64,000 nucleotides of DNA from Calliopsis andreniformis (taxonomy: Eukaryota; Arthropoda; Insecta; Hymenoptera; Andrenidae). The translations under genes were made by a program, and so were the position numbers. The DNA lies in the NCBI RefSeq assembly GCF_051401765.1, contig NW_027480438.1, positions 4,650,001 through 4,714,000 of the forward strand. Direction: 5' to 3'. Of the stretch, positions 50,921 to 63,837 are shown piece by piece. The notes under the pieces are model-generated. The model was given only the letters and a program-made list of their open reading frames with translations. It was not told where the DNA came from and made no database searches. Every line of letters starts with the position of its first letter. Position 1 is the stretch's first letter.

Positions 50921-53900
50921 TCCTCAATACTCAACCATCAATCCTCAATTCTCAATACTCAATAGAATATCCTGAATTCTCAGGGTTCAATACTCAAGCG
51001 TCAATCATCAAACCTCAGCCCTCATTCTGAATCCTCAATCCTCAATCCTCAATCCTCAATTATCAATCCTCAATCCTCAACCCTCAGTCCTCATCCTCTA
51101 TTCTCAATTCTCAATCCTCAATCCTCAATCCTCAATCTTCAATCCTCAATAATCAATCTCCAATCCTAGATCCTCAATGCTCAATCCTCAATCGTCAATC
51201 CTCAATCCCCAATCCTCAATCTTCAATCCTCAACACTCAATCTTCAATCCTCAATCCTCAAACCTCAATCCTCAATACTCAATCCTCAATCCTCAATCCT
51301 CAATCCTCAATCCTCAATACTCAATACTCAATCCTGAATCCTCAATATTCAACACATAACCCACAACCATCAATTCTCAATACTCAACAATCAATCCTCA
51401 ATTCTCAATACTCAATAGAATATCCTGAATTCTCATGGTACAATACTCAATCCACAATATTCAATAATCAAATCTCAATCCTCAAACGTCAATTCTCAAC
51501 ACTCAATCCTCAGCACTCAGTCCTCTCTCTTCAATCCTCCATCTTCAATCCTCAATCCTCAAGACTCAACCCTCAATCCTCAATCCTCAAACCTCAAGAG
51601 TCAACCCTCAATCCTCAAACCTCAAACCTCAATTCTCAGTCCTCAAACCTCAATCCCGAATCCTCAACACTGAATCCTCAATCTTCAGCCCTCAGTCCTC
51701 AACAATCAATTGTCAATCCTCAATCCTCAATAGAATATCCTCAATTCACAGTTTTCAATACTCAATCACCATTCTTCAATCTTCAAATCTCAATCCACAA
51801 ACATCAATTCTCATCACTCAACCCTCAACACTCAGTCGTCAATCTTCAATCCTCAATCCTCAATCCTCAATCCTCAATCTTCAATCCTCAACACACAATC
51901 TTCAATCCTCAATCCTCAATTCTCAGTCCCCAATACTCAATCCTCAATCGTCAATCCTCAATCCCCAATCCTCAATCTTCAGTCCTCAATCCTCAATCCT
52001 TAATCCTCAATCCTCAATCTTCAATCCTCAATACTCAATCTTCAATCCTCAATCCTCAATCCTCAATCCTCAATCCTCAATCCTCAATCCTCAATACTCA
52101 ACACACAACCCTCAACCATCAATCCTCAATACTCAACCATCAATACTCCATTCTCAATACTCAATAGAATATCCTGAATTCTCATGTTTCAATACTCAGT
52201 CCACAATATTCAATAATCAAATCTCAATCCTCAAACATCAATTCTTATCACTCAATCCTCAATACTCAGTCCTCTCTCTTCAATCTTCCATCATCAATAC
52301 TCTATCCTCAAGCGTCAATCCTCAATCCTCAATCCTCAACCCTCAATCCTCAGTCCTCAAACCTCAATTCCGAATCCTCAATCCTGAATCCTCAATCTTC
52401 ATCCCTCAGTCCGCAACAATCAATTGTCAATCCTTAATCCTCAATAGAATATCCTCAATTCACAGTTTTCAATACTCAATCTCCAACCTTCAATCTTCAA
52501 ATCTCACAGCACAAACATCAATTCTCATCACTCAACCCTCAACACTCAGTCGTCAATCTTCAATCCTCAATCCTCTATCCTCAATCCTCAATCGTCAATC
52601 CTCAATCCCCAATCCTCTATCATCAATCCTCAATCCGCAATCCTCAATCCTCAATACTCAATCCTCAATCTGCAATCCTCAATACTCAATCTTCAACCTT
52701 CAATGCTCAATCCTCAATCCTCAATCCTCAATCCGCAATCCTCTATCTTCAAACCTCAATACTCAATCTTCAATCCTCAATCCTGAATCCTCAACCCTCA
52801 ATCCTCAATCCCCAATCAACAATCCTCAATCTTCAATACTCAACCCTCTATCCTCAATCCTCAATCCTCAATACTCAACCATCAATCCCCAATTCTCAAT
52901 ACTCAATAGAATATCCGGAATTCTCAGGATTCAATACTCAAATGTCAATCCTCAACCCTCAGCCCTCATTCTGAATCCTCAATCCTCAATCCTCAATCCT
53001 CAATTTTCAATCCTCAATCCTCAACCTTCAGTCCTCATCCTCAATTCTCAATCCTCAATCGTCAATCCTGAATTTTCAATCCTCAGTAATCTATCTCCAA
53101 TCCTAGATCCCCAATCCCCAATCCTCAATCCTTAATCCTCAATCTTCAATCCTCAAACCCCAGTCATCAATCTTAAATCCTCAATCCTCAATCCTCAATC
53201 CTCAATCCTCATTCTTCAATCCTCAATACTCAATCTTCAATCCTCAATCCTCAATCCTCAATCCTCAATCCTCAATCCTCAATCCTCAATCCCCAATTCT
53301 CAATCTTCAATCCTCAATCCTCAATCTTCAATGCTCAACACTCTATCTTCAATCCTCAATCCTCAATCTTCAATCCTCAATACTCAATCTGCAATCCTCA
53401 ATCCTCAATCCTCAACACTCATTCTTCAATCTTCAATACCCAATCCTCAATCTACAATTCTCAATACTCAATCCTTAATCCTCAATCCTCAATCCTCAAT
53501 CCTAAGACCTCAAACATCAATATTCAACCCTCAGTCCTCGTCCTCAATCCACAACACTCAATCCTCAATCCTCGATCTTCAATCATCAATATTCAATCTT
53601 CAATCCTCAATCCTCAATCCTCAATCCTCAATCCTCAATCCTCAATCCCCAATCTTCAATCCTCAATCCTCAATCCTCAATCCTCAATCCTCAATCTTCA
53701 ATCCTCAACACTCAATCCTCAATCCTCAATCCTCATTCTTCAATCCTCACTACCCAATCCTCAATCTTCAATCCTCAATCCTCAATCCTCAATCCTCAGT
53801 CCTCAAACCTCAATTCTGAATCCTCAATCATGAATCCTCTATCCTCAGCCCTCAGTCCTCAACAATCAGTTGTCAATCCTCAATCCTCAATAGAATATCC

Positions 53901-54044
53901 TCAATTCACAGTTATCAATACTTAATACTCAATCTGCAATCTTCAAATCTCTATCCACAAACATCAACTCCCATCACTCAACCCTCAACACTCAGTCCTC
54001 AACGTTCAATCCTCAATCCTCAATTCTCAAACTTCAATCCTCAA
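49620..54044. repeat. 4422-bp higher-order unit, copy U1
   Basis: U1 consists of the second half of R4 joined at about 50920 to 3.1 kb of other landmarks: CTCAGGGTTCAATAC, CATGGTACAATAC, CCACAACC after AACACATA, GAATATCCGGAATTC and AATCATGAATCC. It repeats at 54045 with a period of 4422 bp. Open stretches of 83, 96, 60 and 162 codons translate identically in U1 and U2. The left edge is near AATACTGAATCTTC and is uncertain by some tens of bases. Confidence 0.87.
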
Positions 54045-57000
54045 TACTGAATCTTCAATCCTCAATACTCGATCCTCAATTCTCAATCCTCAATCCTCAA
54101 TCCTCAGACCTCAAACATCATTGTTCAACCCTCAGTCCTCGTCCTCAATCCACAACACACAATCCAGAATCCTCGATCTTCAATCATCAATATTCAATCT
54201 TCAATCCTCAATCCTCAATCCTCAATCCTCTATCCTCAATTCTGAATCATCAATACTCAATCCTCAATCCTCAATCCTCAATCCTCAATCTTCAATCCTC
54301 AACACTCAATCTTCAATCATCAATCCACAATCTTCAATCCTCAATACTCAATCTTCAATCCTCAATCCTTAATACTCAATCCTCAATCCTCAATCCTCAT
54401 TCTTCAATCCTCACTACCCAATCCTCAATCTTCAATCCTCAATCCTCAACCCTCAATCCTCAGTCCTCAAACCTCAATTCTGAATCCTCAATCCTGAATC
54501 CTCAATTCTCATTCCTCAATCCTCAATCCTCAATCTTCAATCCTCAACACTCAGTCTTCAATCCTCAATCCTCAATCTTCAATCCTCAATACTCAATCTT
54601 CAATCCTCAATCCTTAATACTCAACCCTCAATCCTCATTCTTCAATCCTCAATACCCAATCTTCAATCTTCAATCCTCAATCCTCAATTCGCAATCCTCA
54701 ATCCTCATTCCTCAGTCCTCAAGGATCAATACTCAACCCTCAGTCCTCCTCCTCAATCCACAACCCTCAATCCTGAATCCTCGATTTTCTTTCATCAATA
54801 TTCAACCTTCAATCCTCAATCCTCAATACTCAATACTCAATCATCAATACTCAACCATCAATACTCAATTCTCAATACTCAATAGATTATCCTGAATTCT
54901 CAGGATTCAATACTCAAAAATCAATCCTCAACCCTCAGCCCTCATTCTGAATCCTCAATCGTCAATCCTCAATCCTCAATTATCAATCCTCAATCCTCAA
55001 CCCTCAGTCCTCATCCTCAATTCTCAATTCTCAATCCTCAATCCTCAATCCTCAATCTTCAATCCTCAATAATCAATCTCCAATCCTAGATCCTCAATGC
55101 TCAATCCTCAATCGTCAATCCTCAATCCCCAATCCTCAATCTTCAATCCTCAACACTCAATCTTCAATCCTCAATCCTCAATCCTGAATCCTCAATCCTC
55201 AATCCTCAATCCTCAATCCTCAATCCTCAATCCTCAATACTCAATACTCAAACCTGAATCCTCAATATTCAATCCTCAATCCTCAAACCTCAATCCTCAA
55301 TCCTCAATCTTCAATCCTCAACACTCAATCTTCAATCCTCAATCCTCAATACTCAACCATCAATCCTCAATTCTCAATACTCAATAGAATATCCTGAATT
55401 CTCAGGGTTCAATACTCAAGCGTCAATCATCAAACCTCAGCCCTCATTCTGAATCCTCAATCCTCAATCCTCAATCCTCAATTATCAATCCTCAATCCTC
55501 AACCCTCAGTCCTCATCCTCTATTCTCAATTCTCAATCCTCAATCCTCAATCCTCAATCTTCAATCCTCAATAATCAATCTCCAATCCTAGATCCTCAAT
55601 GCTCAATCCTCAATCGTCAATCCTCAATCCCCAATCCTCAATCTTCAATCCTCAACACTCAATCTTCAATCCTCAATCCTCAAACCTCAATCCTCAATAC
55701 TCAATCCTCAATCCTCAATCCTCAATCCTCAATCCTCAATACTCAATACTCAATCCTGAATCCTCAATATTCAACACATAACCCACAACCATCAATTCTC
55801 AATACTCAACAATCAATCCTCAATTCTCAATACTCAATAGAATATCCTGAATTCTCATGGTACAATACTCAATCCACAATATTCAATAATCAAATCTCAA
55901 TCCTCAAACGTCAATTCTCAACACTCAATCCTCAGCACTCAGTCCTCTCTCTTCAATCCTCCATCTTCAATCCTCAATCCTCAAGACTCAACCCTCAATC
56001 CTCAATCCTCAAACCTCAAGAGTCAACCCTCAATCCTCAAACCTCAAACCTCAATTCTCAGTCCTCAAACCTCAATCCCGAATCCTCAACACTGAATCCT
56101 CAATCTTCAGCCCTCAGTCCTCAACAATCAATTGTCAATCCTCAATCCTCAATAGAATATCCTCAATTCACAGTTTTCAATACTCAATCACCATTCTTCA
56201 ATCTTCAAATCTCAATCCACAAACATCAATTCTCATCACTCAACCCTCAACACTCAGTCGTCAATCTTCAATCCTCAATCCTCAATCCTCAATCCTCAAT
56301 CTTCAATCCTCAACACACAATCTTCAATCCTCAATCCTCAATTCTCAGTCCCCAATACTCAATCCTCAATCGTCAATCCTCAATCCCCAATCCTCAATCT
56401 TCAGTCCTCAATCCTCAATCCTTAATCCTCAATCCTCAATCTTCAATCCTCAATACTCAATCTTCAATCCTCAATCCTCAATCCTCAATCCTCAATCCTC
56501 AATCCTCAATCCTCAATACTCAACACACAACCCTCAACCATCAATCCTCAATACTCAACCATCAATACTCCATTCTCAATACTCAATAGAATATCCTGAA
56601 TTCTCATGTTTCAATACTCAGTCCACAATATTCAATAATCAAATCTCAATCCTCAAACATCAATTCTTATCACTCAATCCTCAATACTCAGTCCTCTCTC
56701 TTCAATCTTCCATCATCAATACTCTATCCTCAAGCGTCAATCCTCAATCCTCAATCCTCAACCCTCAATCCTCAGTCCTCAAACCTCAATTCCGAATCCT
56801 CAATCCTGAATCCTCAATCTTCATCCCTCAGTCCGCAACAATCAATTGTCAATCCTTAATCCTCAATAGAATATCCTCAATTCACAGTTTTCAATACTCA
56901 ATCTCCAACCTTCAATCTTCAAATCTCACAGCACAAACATCAATTCTCATCACTCAACCCTCAACACTCAGTCGTCAATCTTCAATCCTCAATCCTCTAT

Positions 57001-58466
57001 CCTCAATCCTCAATCGTCAATCCTCAATCCCCAATCCTCTATCATCAATCCTCAATCCGCAATCCTCAATCCTCAATACTCAATCCTCAATCTGCAATCC
57101 TCAATACTCAATCTTCAACCTTCAATGCTCAATCCTCAATCCTCAATCCTCAATCCGCAATCCTCTATCTTCAAACCTCAATACTCAATCTTCAATCCTC
57201 AATCCTGAATCCTCAACCCTCAATCCTCAATCCCCAATCAACAATCCTCAATCTTCAATACTCAACCCTCTATCCTCAATCCTCAATCCTCAATACTCAA
57301 CCATCAATCCCCAATTCTCAATACTCAATAGAATATCCGGAATTCTCAGGATTCAATACTCAAATGTCAATCCTCAACCCTCAGCCCTCATTCTGAATCC
57401 TCAATCCTCAATCCTCAATCCTCAATTTTCAATCCTCAATCCTCAACCTTCAGTCCTCATCCTCAATTCTCAATCCTCAATCGTCAATCCTGAATTTTCA
57501 ATCCTCAGTAATCTATCTCCAATCCTAGATCCCCAATCCCCAATCCTCAATCCTTAATCCTCAATCTTCAATCCTCAAACCCCAGTCATCAATCTTAAAT
57601 CCTCAATCCTCAATCCTCAATCCTCAATCCTCATTCTTCAATCCTCAATACTCAATCTTCAATCCTCAATCCTCAATCCTCAATCCTCAATCCTCAATCC
57701 TCAATCCTCAATCCCCAATTCTCAATCTTCAATCCTCAATCCTCAATCTTCAATGCTCAACACTCTATCTTCAATCCTCAATCCTCAATCTTCAATCCTC
57801 AATACTCAATCTGCAATCCTCAATCCTCAATCCTCAACACTCATTCTTCAATCTTCAATACCCAATCCTCAATCTACAATTCTCAATACTCAATCCTTAA
57901 TCCTCAATCCTCAATCCTCAATCCTAAGACCTCAAACATCAATATTCAACCCTCAGTCCTCGTCCTCAATCCACAACACTCAATCCTCAATCCTCGATCT
58001 TCAATCATCAATATTCAATCTTCAATCCTCAATCCTCAATCCTCAATCCTCAATCCTCAATCCTCAATCCCCAATCTTCAATCCTCAATCCTCAATCCTC
58101 AATCCTCAATCCTCAATCTTCAATCCTCAACACTCAATCCTCAATCCTCAATCCTCATTCTTCAATCCTCACTACCCAATCCTCAATCTTCAATCCTCAA
58201 TCCTCAATCCTCAATCCTCAGTCCTCAAACCTCAATTCTGAATCCTCAATCATGAATCCTCTATCCTCAGCCCTCAGTCCTCAACAATCAGTTGTCAATC
58301 CTCAATCCTCAATAGAATATCCTCAATTCACAGTTATCAATACTTAATACTGAATCTGCAATCTTCAAATCTCTATCCACAAACATCAACTCCCATCACT
58401 CAACCCTCAACACTCAGTCCTCAACGTTCAATCCTCAATCCTCAATTCTCAAACTTCAATCCTCAA
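54045..58466. repeat. 4422-bp higher-order unit, copy U2
   Basis: Tandem copy of U1. The only difference that I noted is G at 58352 where 53930 (U1) and 63723 (U3) have C. Landmarks at 49699/54121, 50675/55097, 51177/55599, 53068/57490 and 53331/57753 all keep the 4422-bp offset. Confidence 0.87.
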
Positions 58467-58720
58467 TACTGAATCTTCAATCCTCAATCCTCAATCCTCA
58501 ATCCTCAATCCTCAATCCTCAATCCTCATTCCGCGAACCTCAATCCTCAACCCTCAGTCGTCATCCTTAATTCTCAATTCTCAATCCTCAATCCTCAATT
58601 CTCAACCTTCAAACCTCAATAATCAATCTCCAACCCTAGAACCTCAATCCCCAATCCTCAGTCCTTAATCCTCAATCTTCAATCCTCAATCCCCAGTCCA
58701 CAATCCTCAATCCTCAATTC
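58150..58720. repeat. Duplicated U-unit end, copy 1 (1341-bp offset)
   Basis: Matches 59491-60061, checked at CCTCAATTCACAG (58321/59662) and CCGCGAACC (58531/59872). It spans the U2 end and the following CATTCCGCGAACC stretch. The G at 58352 is C in the partner. Confidence 0.8.
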
Positions 58721-60054
58721 TCAATCCTCAATCTTCAATCCACAATACTCAATCTGCAATCCTCAATACTCAATCCTCAATCCTCAATCCTCAATTCACA
58801 ATGCTCAATCCTCTGCCCTCAATTCTCAAAACTCAATCCTCAAACCTCAATCGGCAACCGTCAGTCCTCGTCCTCAATCATCAACACTCAATCCTCAATC
58901 CTTAATCTTCAATCCTCAACACACAATCTTCAATCCTCAATCCTCAATTCTCAGTCCTCAATCCTCAATGCTCGACACACAACACTCAACCATCAATCCC
59001 CAATGCTCAACCATCAATACTCCATTCTCAATACTCAATAGAATATCCTGAATTCTCATTGTTCAATACTCAATCCACAATATTCTATAATCAAATCTCA
59101 ATCCTCAAACATCAATCCTCAACACTCAGTCCTCATCCTCAATTCTCGATTCTCAATCCTAAATCCTCAATCCTCAATCTTCAATCCTCAATAATCTATC
59201 TCCAATCCTAGATCCCCAATCCCCAATCCTCAATCCTTAATCCGCAATCCTCAATCATCAGTACTCAATCCTCAATCTTCAATCCTCAATACTCAATCAT
59301 CAATCTTCAATCCTCAATCCTCAATGCTCAATCCTCTATCCGCAATCCTCAATCTTCAATCCTCAATACTCAATCTTCAATCCTCAATCCTGAATCCTCA
59401 ATCCTCAATCCTCAATCCTCAATCCCCAATCAACAATCCTCAATCTTCAATACTCAACCCTCTATCCTCAATCCTCAATCCTCAATCCTCAATCCTCATT
59501 CTTCAATCCTCACTACCCAATCCTCAATCTTCAATCCTCAATCCTCAATCCTCAATCCTCAGTCCTCAAACCTCAATTCTGAATCCTCAATCATGAATCC
59601 TCTATCCTCAGCCCTCAGTCCTCAACAATCAGTTGTCAATCCTCAATCCTCAATAGAATATCCTCAATTCACAGTTATCAATACTTAATACTCAATCTGC
59701 AATCTTCAAATCTCTATCCACAAACATCAACTCCCATCACTCAACCCTCAACACTCAGTCCTCAACGTTCAATCCTCAATCCTCAATTCTCAAACTTCAA
59801 TCCTCAATACTGAATCTTCAATCCTCAATCCTCAATCCTCAATCCTCAATCCTCAATCCTCAATCCTCATTCCGCGAACCTCAATCCTCAACCCTCAGTC
59901 GTCATCCTTAATTCTCAATTCTCAATCCTCAATCCTCAATTCTCAACCTTCAAACCTCAATAATCAATCTCCAACCCTAGAACCTCAATCCCCAATCCTC
60001 AGTCCTTAATCCTCAATCTTCAATCCTCAATCCCCAGTCCACAATCCTCAATCC
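58467..60054. repeat. 1.6-kb segment interrupting the 4422-bp repeats
   Basis: This stretch separates U2 from U3 and is still heptamer-derived. It holds variants not seen elsewhere in the window: CATTCCGCGAACC, AACCTTCAAACC, CCAACCCTAGAACC, CCTCTGCCCTC and AATCGGCAACCGTCAG. It includes a duplicated stretch shared with the end of U2 at an offset of 1341 bp, so part of the segment is a second copy of a U-unit end. No coding potential or foreign DNA is seen. Confidence 0.78.
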
Positions 60055-60061
60055 TCAATTC
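59491..60061. repeat. Duplicated U-unit end, copy 2 (1341-bp offset)
   Basis: Second copy of 58150-58720. It leads at about 60060 directly into the middle of a U unit (AATTCGCAATCC), which is the join to U3. Confidence 0.8.
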
Positions 60062-63000
60062 GCAATCCTCAATCCTCATTCCTCAGTCCTCAAGGATCAA
60101 TACTCAACCCTCAGTCCTCCTCCTCAATCCACAACCCTCAATCCTGAATCCTCGATTTTCTTTCATCAATATTCAACCTTCAATCCTCAATCCTCAATAC
60201 TCAATACTCAATCATCAATACTCAACCATCAATACTCAATTCTCAATACTCAATAGATTATCCTGAATTCTCAGGATTCAATACTCAAAAATCAATCCTC
60301 AACCCTCAGCCCTCATTCTGAATCCTCAATCGTCAATCCTCAATCCTCAATTATCAATCCTCAATCCTCAACCCTCAGTCCTCATCCTCAATTCTCAATT
60401 CTCAATCCTCAATCCTCAATCCTCAATCTTCAATCCTCAATAATCAATCTCCAATCCTAGATCCTCAATGCTCAATCCTCAATCGTCAATCCTCAATCCC
60501 CAATCCTCAATCTTCAATCCTCAACACTCAATCTTCAATCCTCAATCCTCAATCCTGAATCCTCAATCCTCAATCCTCAATCCTCAATCCTCAATCCTCA
60601 ATCCTCAATACTCAATACTCAAACCTGAATCCTCAATATTCAATCCTCAATCCTCAAACCTCAATCCTCAATCCTCAATCTTCAATCCTCAACACTCAAT
60701 CTTCAATCCTCAATCCTCAATACTCAACCATCAATCCTCAATTCTCAATACTCAATAGAATATCCTGAATTCTCAGGGTTCAATACTCAAGCGTCAATCA
60801 TCAAACCTCAGCCCTCATTCTGAATCCTCAATCCTCAATCCTCAATCCTCAATTATCAATCCTCAATCCTCAACCCTCAGTCCTCATCCTCTATTCTCAA
60901 TTCTCAATCCTCAATCCTCAATCCTCAATCTTCAATCCTCAATAATCAATCTCCAATCCTAGATCCTCAATGCTCAATCCTCAATCGTCAATCCTCAATC
61001 CCCAATCCTCAATCTTCAATCCTCAACACTCAATCTTCAATCCTCAATCCTCAAACCTCAATCCTCAATACTCAATCCTCAATCCTCAATCCTCAATCCT
61101 CAATCCTCAATACTCAATACTCAATCCTGAATCCTCAATATTCAACACATAACCCACAACCATCAATTCTCAATACTCAACAATCAATCCTCAATTCTCA
61201 ATACTCAATAGAATATCCTGAATTCTCATGGTACAATACTCAATCCACAATATTCAATAATCAAATCTCAATCCTCAAACGTCAATTCTCAACACTCAAT
61301 CCTCAGCACTCAGTCCTCTCTCTTCAATCCTCCATCTTCAATCCTCAATCCTCAAGACTCAACCCTCAATCCTCAATCCTCAAACCTCAAGAGTCAACCC
61401 TCAATCCTCAAACCTCAAACCTCAATTCTCAGTCCTCAAACCTCAATCCCGAATCCTCAACACTGAATCCTCAATCTTCAGCCCTCAGTCCTCAACAATC
61501 AATTGTCAATCCTCAATCCTCAATAGAATATCCTCAATTCACAGTTTTCAATACTCAATCACCATTCTTCAATCTTCAAATCTCAATCCACAAACATCAA
61601 TTCTCATCACTCAACCCTCAACACTCAGTCGTCAATCTTCAATCCTCAATCCTCAATCCTCAATCCTCAATCTTCAATCCTCAACACACAATCTTCAATC
61701 CTCAATCCTCAATTCTCAGTCCCCAATACTCAATCCTCAATCGTCAATCCTCAATCCCCAATCCTCAATCTTCAGTCCTCAATCCTCAATCCTTAATCCT
61801 CAATCCTCAATCTTCAATCCTCAATACTCAATCTTCAATCCTCAATCCTCAATCCTCAATCCTCAATCCTCAATCCTCAATCCTCAATACTCAACACACA
61901 ACCCTCAACCATCAATCCTCAATACTCAACCATCAATACTCCATTCTCAATACTCAATAGAATATCCTGAATTCTCATGTTTCAATACTCAGTCCACAAT
62001 ATTCAATAATCAAATCTCAATCCTCAAACATCAATTCTTATCACTCAATCCTCAATACTCAGTCCTCTCTCTTCAATCTTCCATCATCAATACTCTATCC
62101 TCAAGCGTCAATCCTCAATCCTCAATCCTCAACCCTCAATCCTCAGTCCTCAAACCTCAATTCCGAATCCTCAATCCTGAATCCTCAATCTTCATCCCTC
62201 AGTCCGCAACAATCAATTGTCAATCCTTAATCCTCAATAGAATATCCTCAATTCACAGTTTTCAATACTCAATCTCCAACCTTCAATCTTCAAATCTCAC
62301 AGCACAAACATCAATTCTCATCACTCAACCCTCAACACTCAGTCGTCAATCTTCAATCCTCAATCCTCTATCCTCAATCCTCAATCGTCAATCCTCAATC
62401 CCCAATCCTCTATCATCAATCCTCAATCCGCAATCCTCAATCCTCAATACTCAATCCTCAATCTGCAATCCTCAATACTCAATCTTCAACCTTCAATGCT
62501 CAATCCTCAATCCTCAATCCTCAATCCGCAATCCTCTATCTTCAAACCTCAATACTCAATCTTCAATCCTCAATCCTGAATCCTCAACCCTCAATCCTCA
62601 ATCCCCAATCAACAATCCTCAATCTTCAATACTCAACCCTCTATCCTCAATCCTCAATCCTCAATACTCAACCATCAATCCCCAATTCTCAATACTCAAT
62701 AGAATATCCGGAATTCTCAGGATTCAATACTCAAATGTCAATCCTCAACCCTCAGCCCTCATTCTGAATCCTCAATCCTCAATCCTCAATCCTCAATTTT
62801 CAATCCTCAATCCTCAACCTTCAGTCCTCATCCTCAATTCTCAATCCTCAATCGTCAATCCTGAATTTTCAATCCTCAGTAATCTATCTCCAATCCTAGA
62901 TCCCCAATCCCCAATCCTCAATCCTTAATCCTCAATCTTCAATCCTCAAACCCCAGTCATCAATCTTAAATCCTCAATCCTCAATCCTCAATCCTCAATC

Positions 63001-63837
63001 CTCATTCTTCAATCCTCAATACTCAATCTTCAATCCTCAATCCTCAATCCTCAATCCTCAATCCTCAATCCTCAATCCTCAATCCCCAATTCTCAATCTT
63101 CAATCCTCAATCCTCAATCTTCAATGCTCAACACTCTATCTTCAATCCTCAATCCTCAATCTTCAATCCTCAATACTCAATCTGCAATCCTCAATCCTCA
63201 ATCCTCAACACTCATTCTTCAATCTTCAATACCCAATCCTCAATCTACAATTCTCAATACTCAATCCTTAATCCTCAATCCTCAATCCTCAATCCTAAGA
63301 CCTCAAACATCAATATTCAACCCTCAGTCCTCGTCCTCAATCCACAACACTCAATCCTCAATCCTCGATCTTCAATCATCAATATTCAATCTTCAATCCT
63401 CAATCCTCAATCCTCAATCCTCAATCCTCAATCCTCAATCCCCAATCTTCAATCCTCAATCCTCAATCCTCAATCCTCAATCCTCAATCTTCAATCCTCA
63501 ACACTCAATCCTCAATCCTCAATCCTCATTCTTCAATCCTCACTACCCAATCCTCAATCTTCAATCCTCAATCCTCAATCCTCAATCCTCAGTCCTCAAA
63601 CCTCAATTCTGAATCCTCAATCATGAATCCTCTATCCTCAGCCCTCAGTCCTCAACAATCAGTTGTCAATCCTCAATCCTCAATAGAATATCCTCAATTC
63701 ACAGTTATCAATACTTAATACTCAATCTGCAATCTTCAAATCTCTATCCACAAACATCAACTCCCATCACTCAACCCTCAACACTCAGTCCTCAACGTTC
63801 AATCCTCAATCCTCAATTCTCAAACTTCAATCCTCAA
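60055..63837. repeat. 4422-bp higher-order unit lacking its first ~640 bp, copy U3
   Basis: Aligns with 54685-58466 of U2 at a constant offset of 5371 bp, so roughly the first 640 bp of the unit is missing. Open stretches of 96, 60 and 162 codons translate identically to those of U1 and U2. It carries the hairpin at 60260 and ends at AATACTGAATCTTC, where the next unit begins. Confidence 0.86.
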
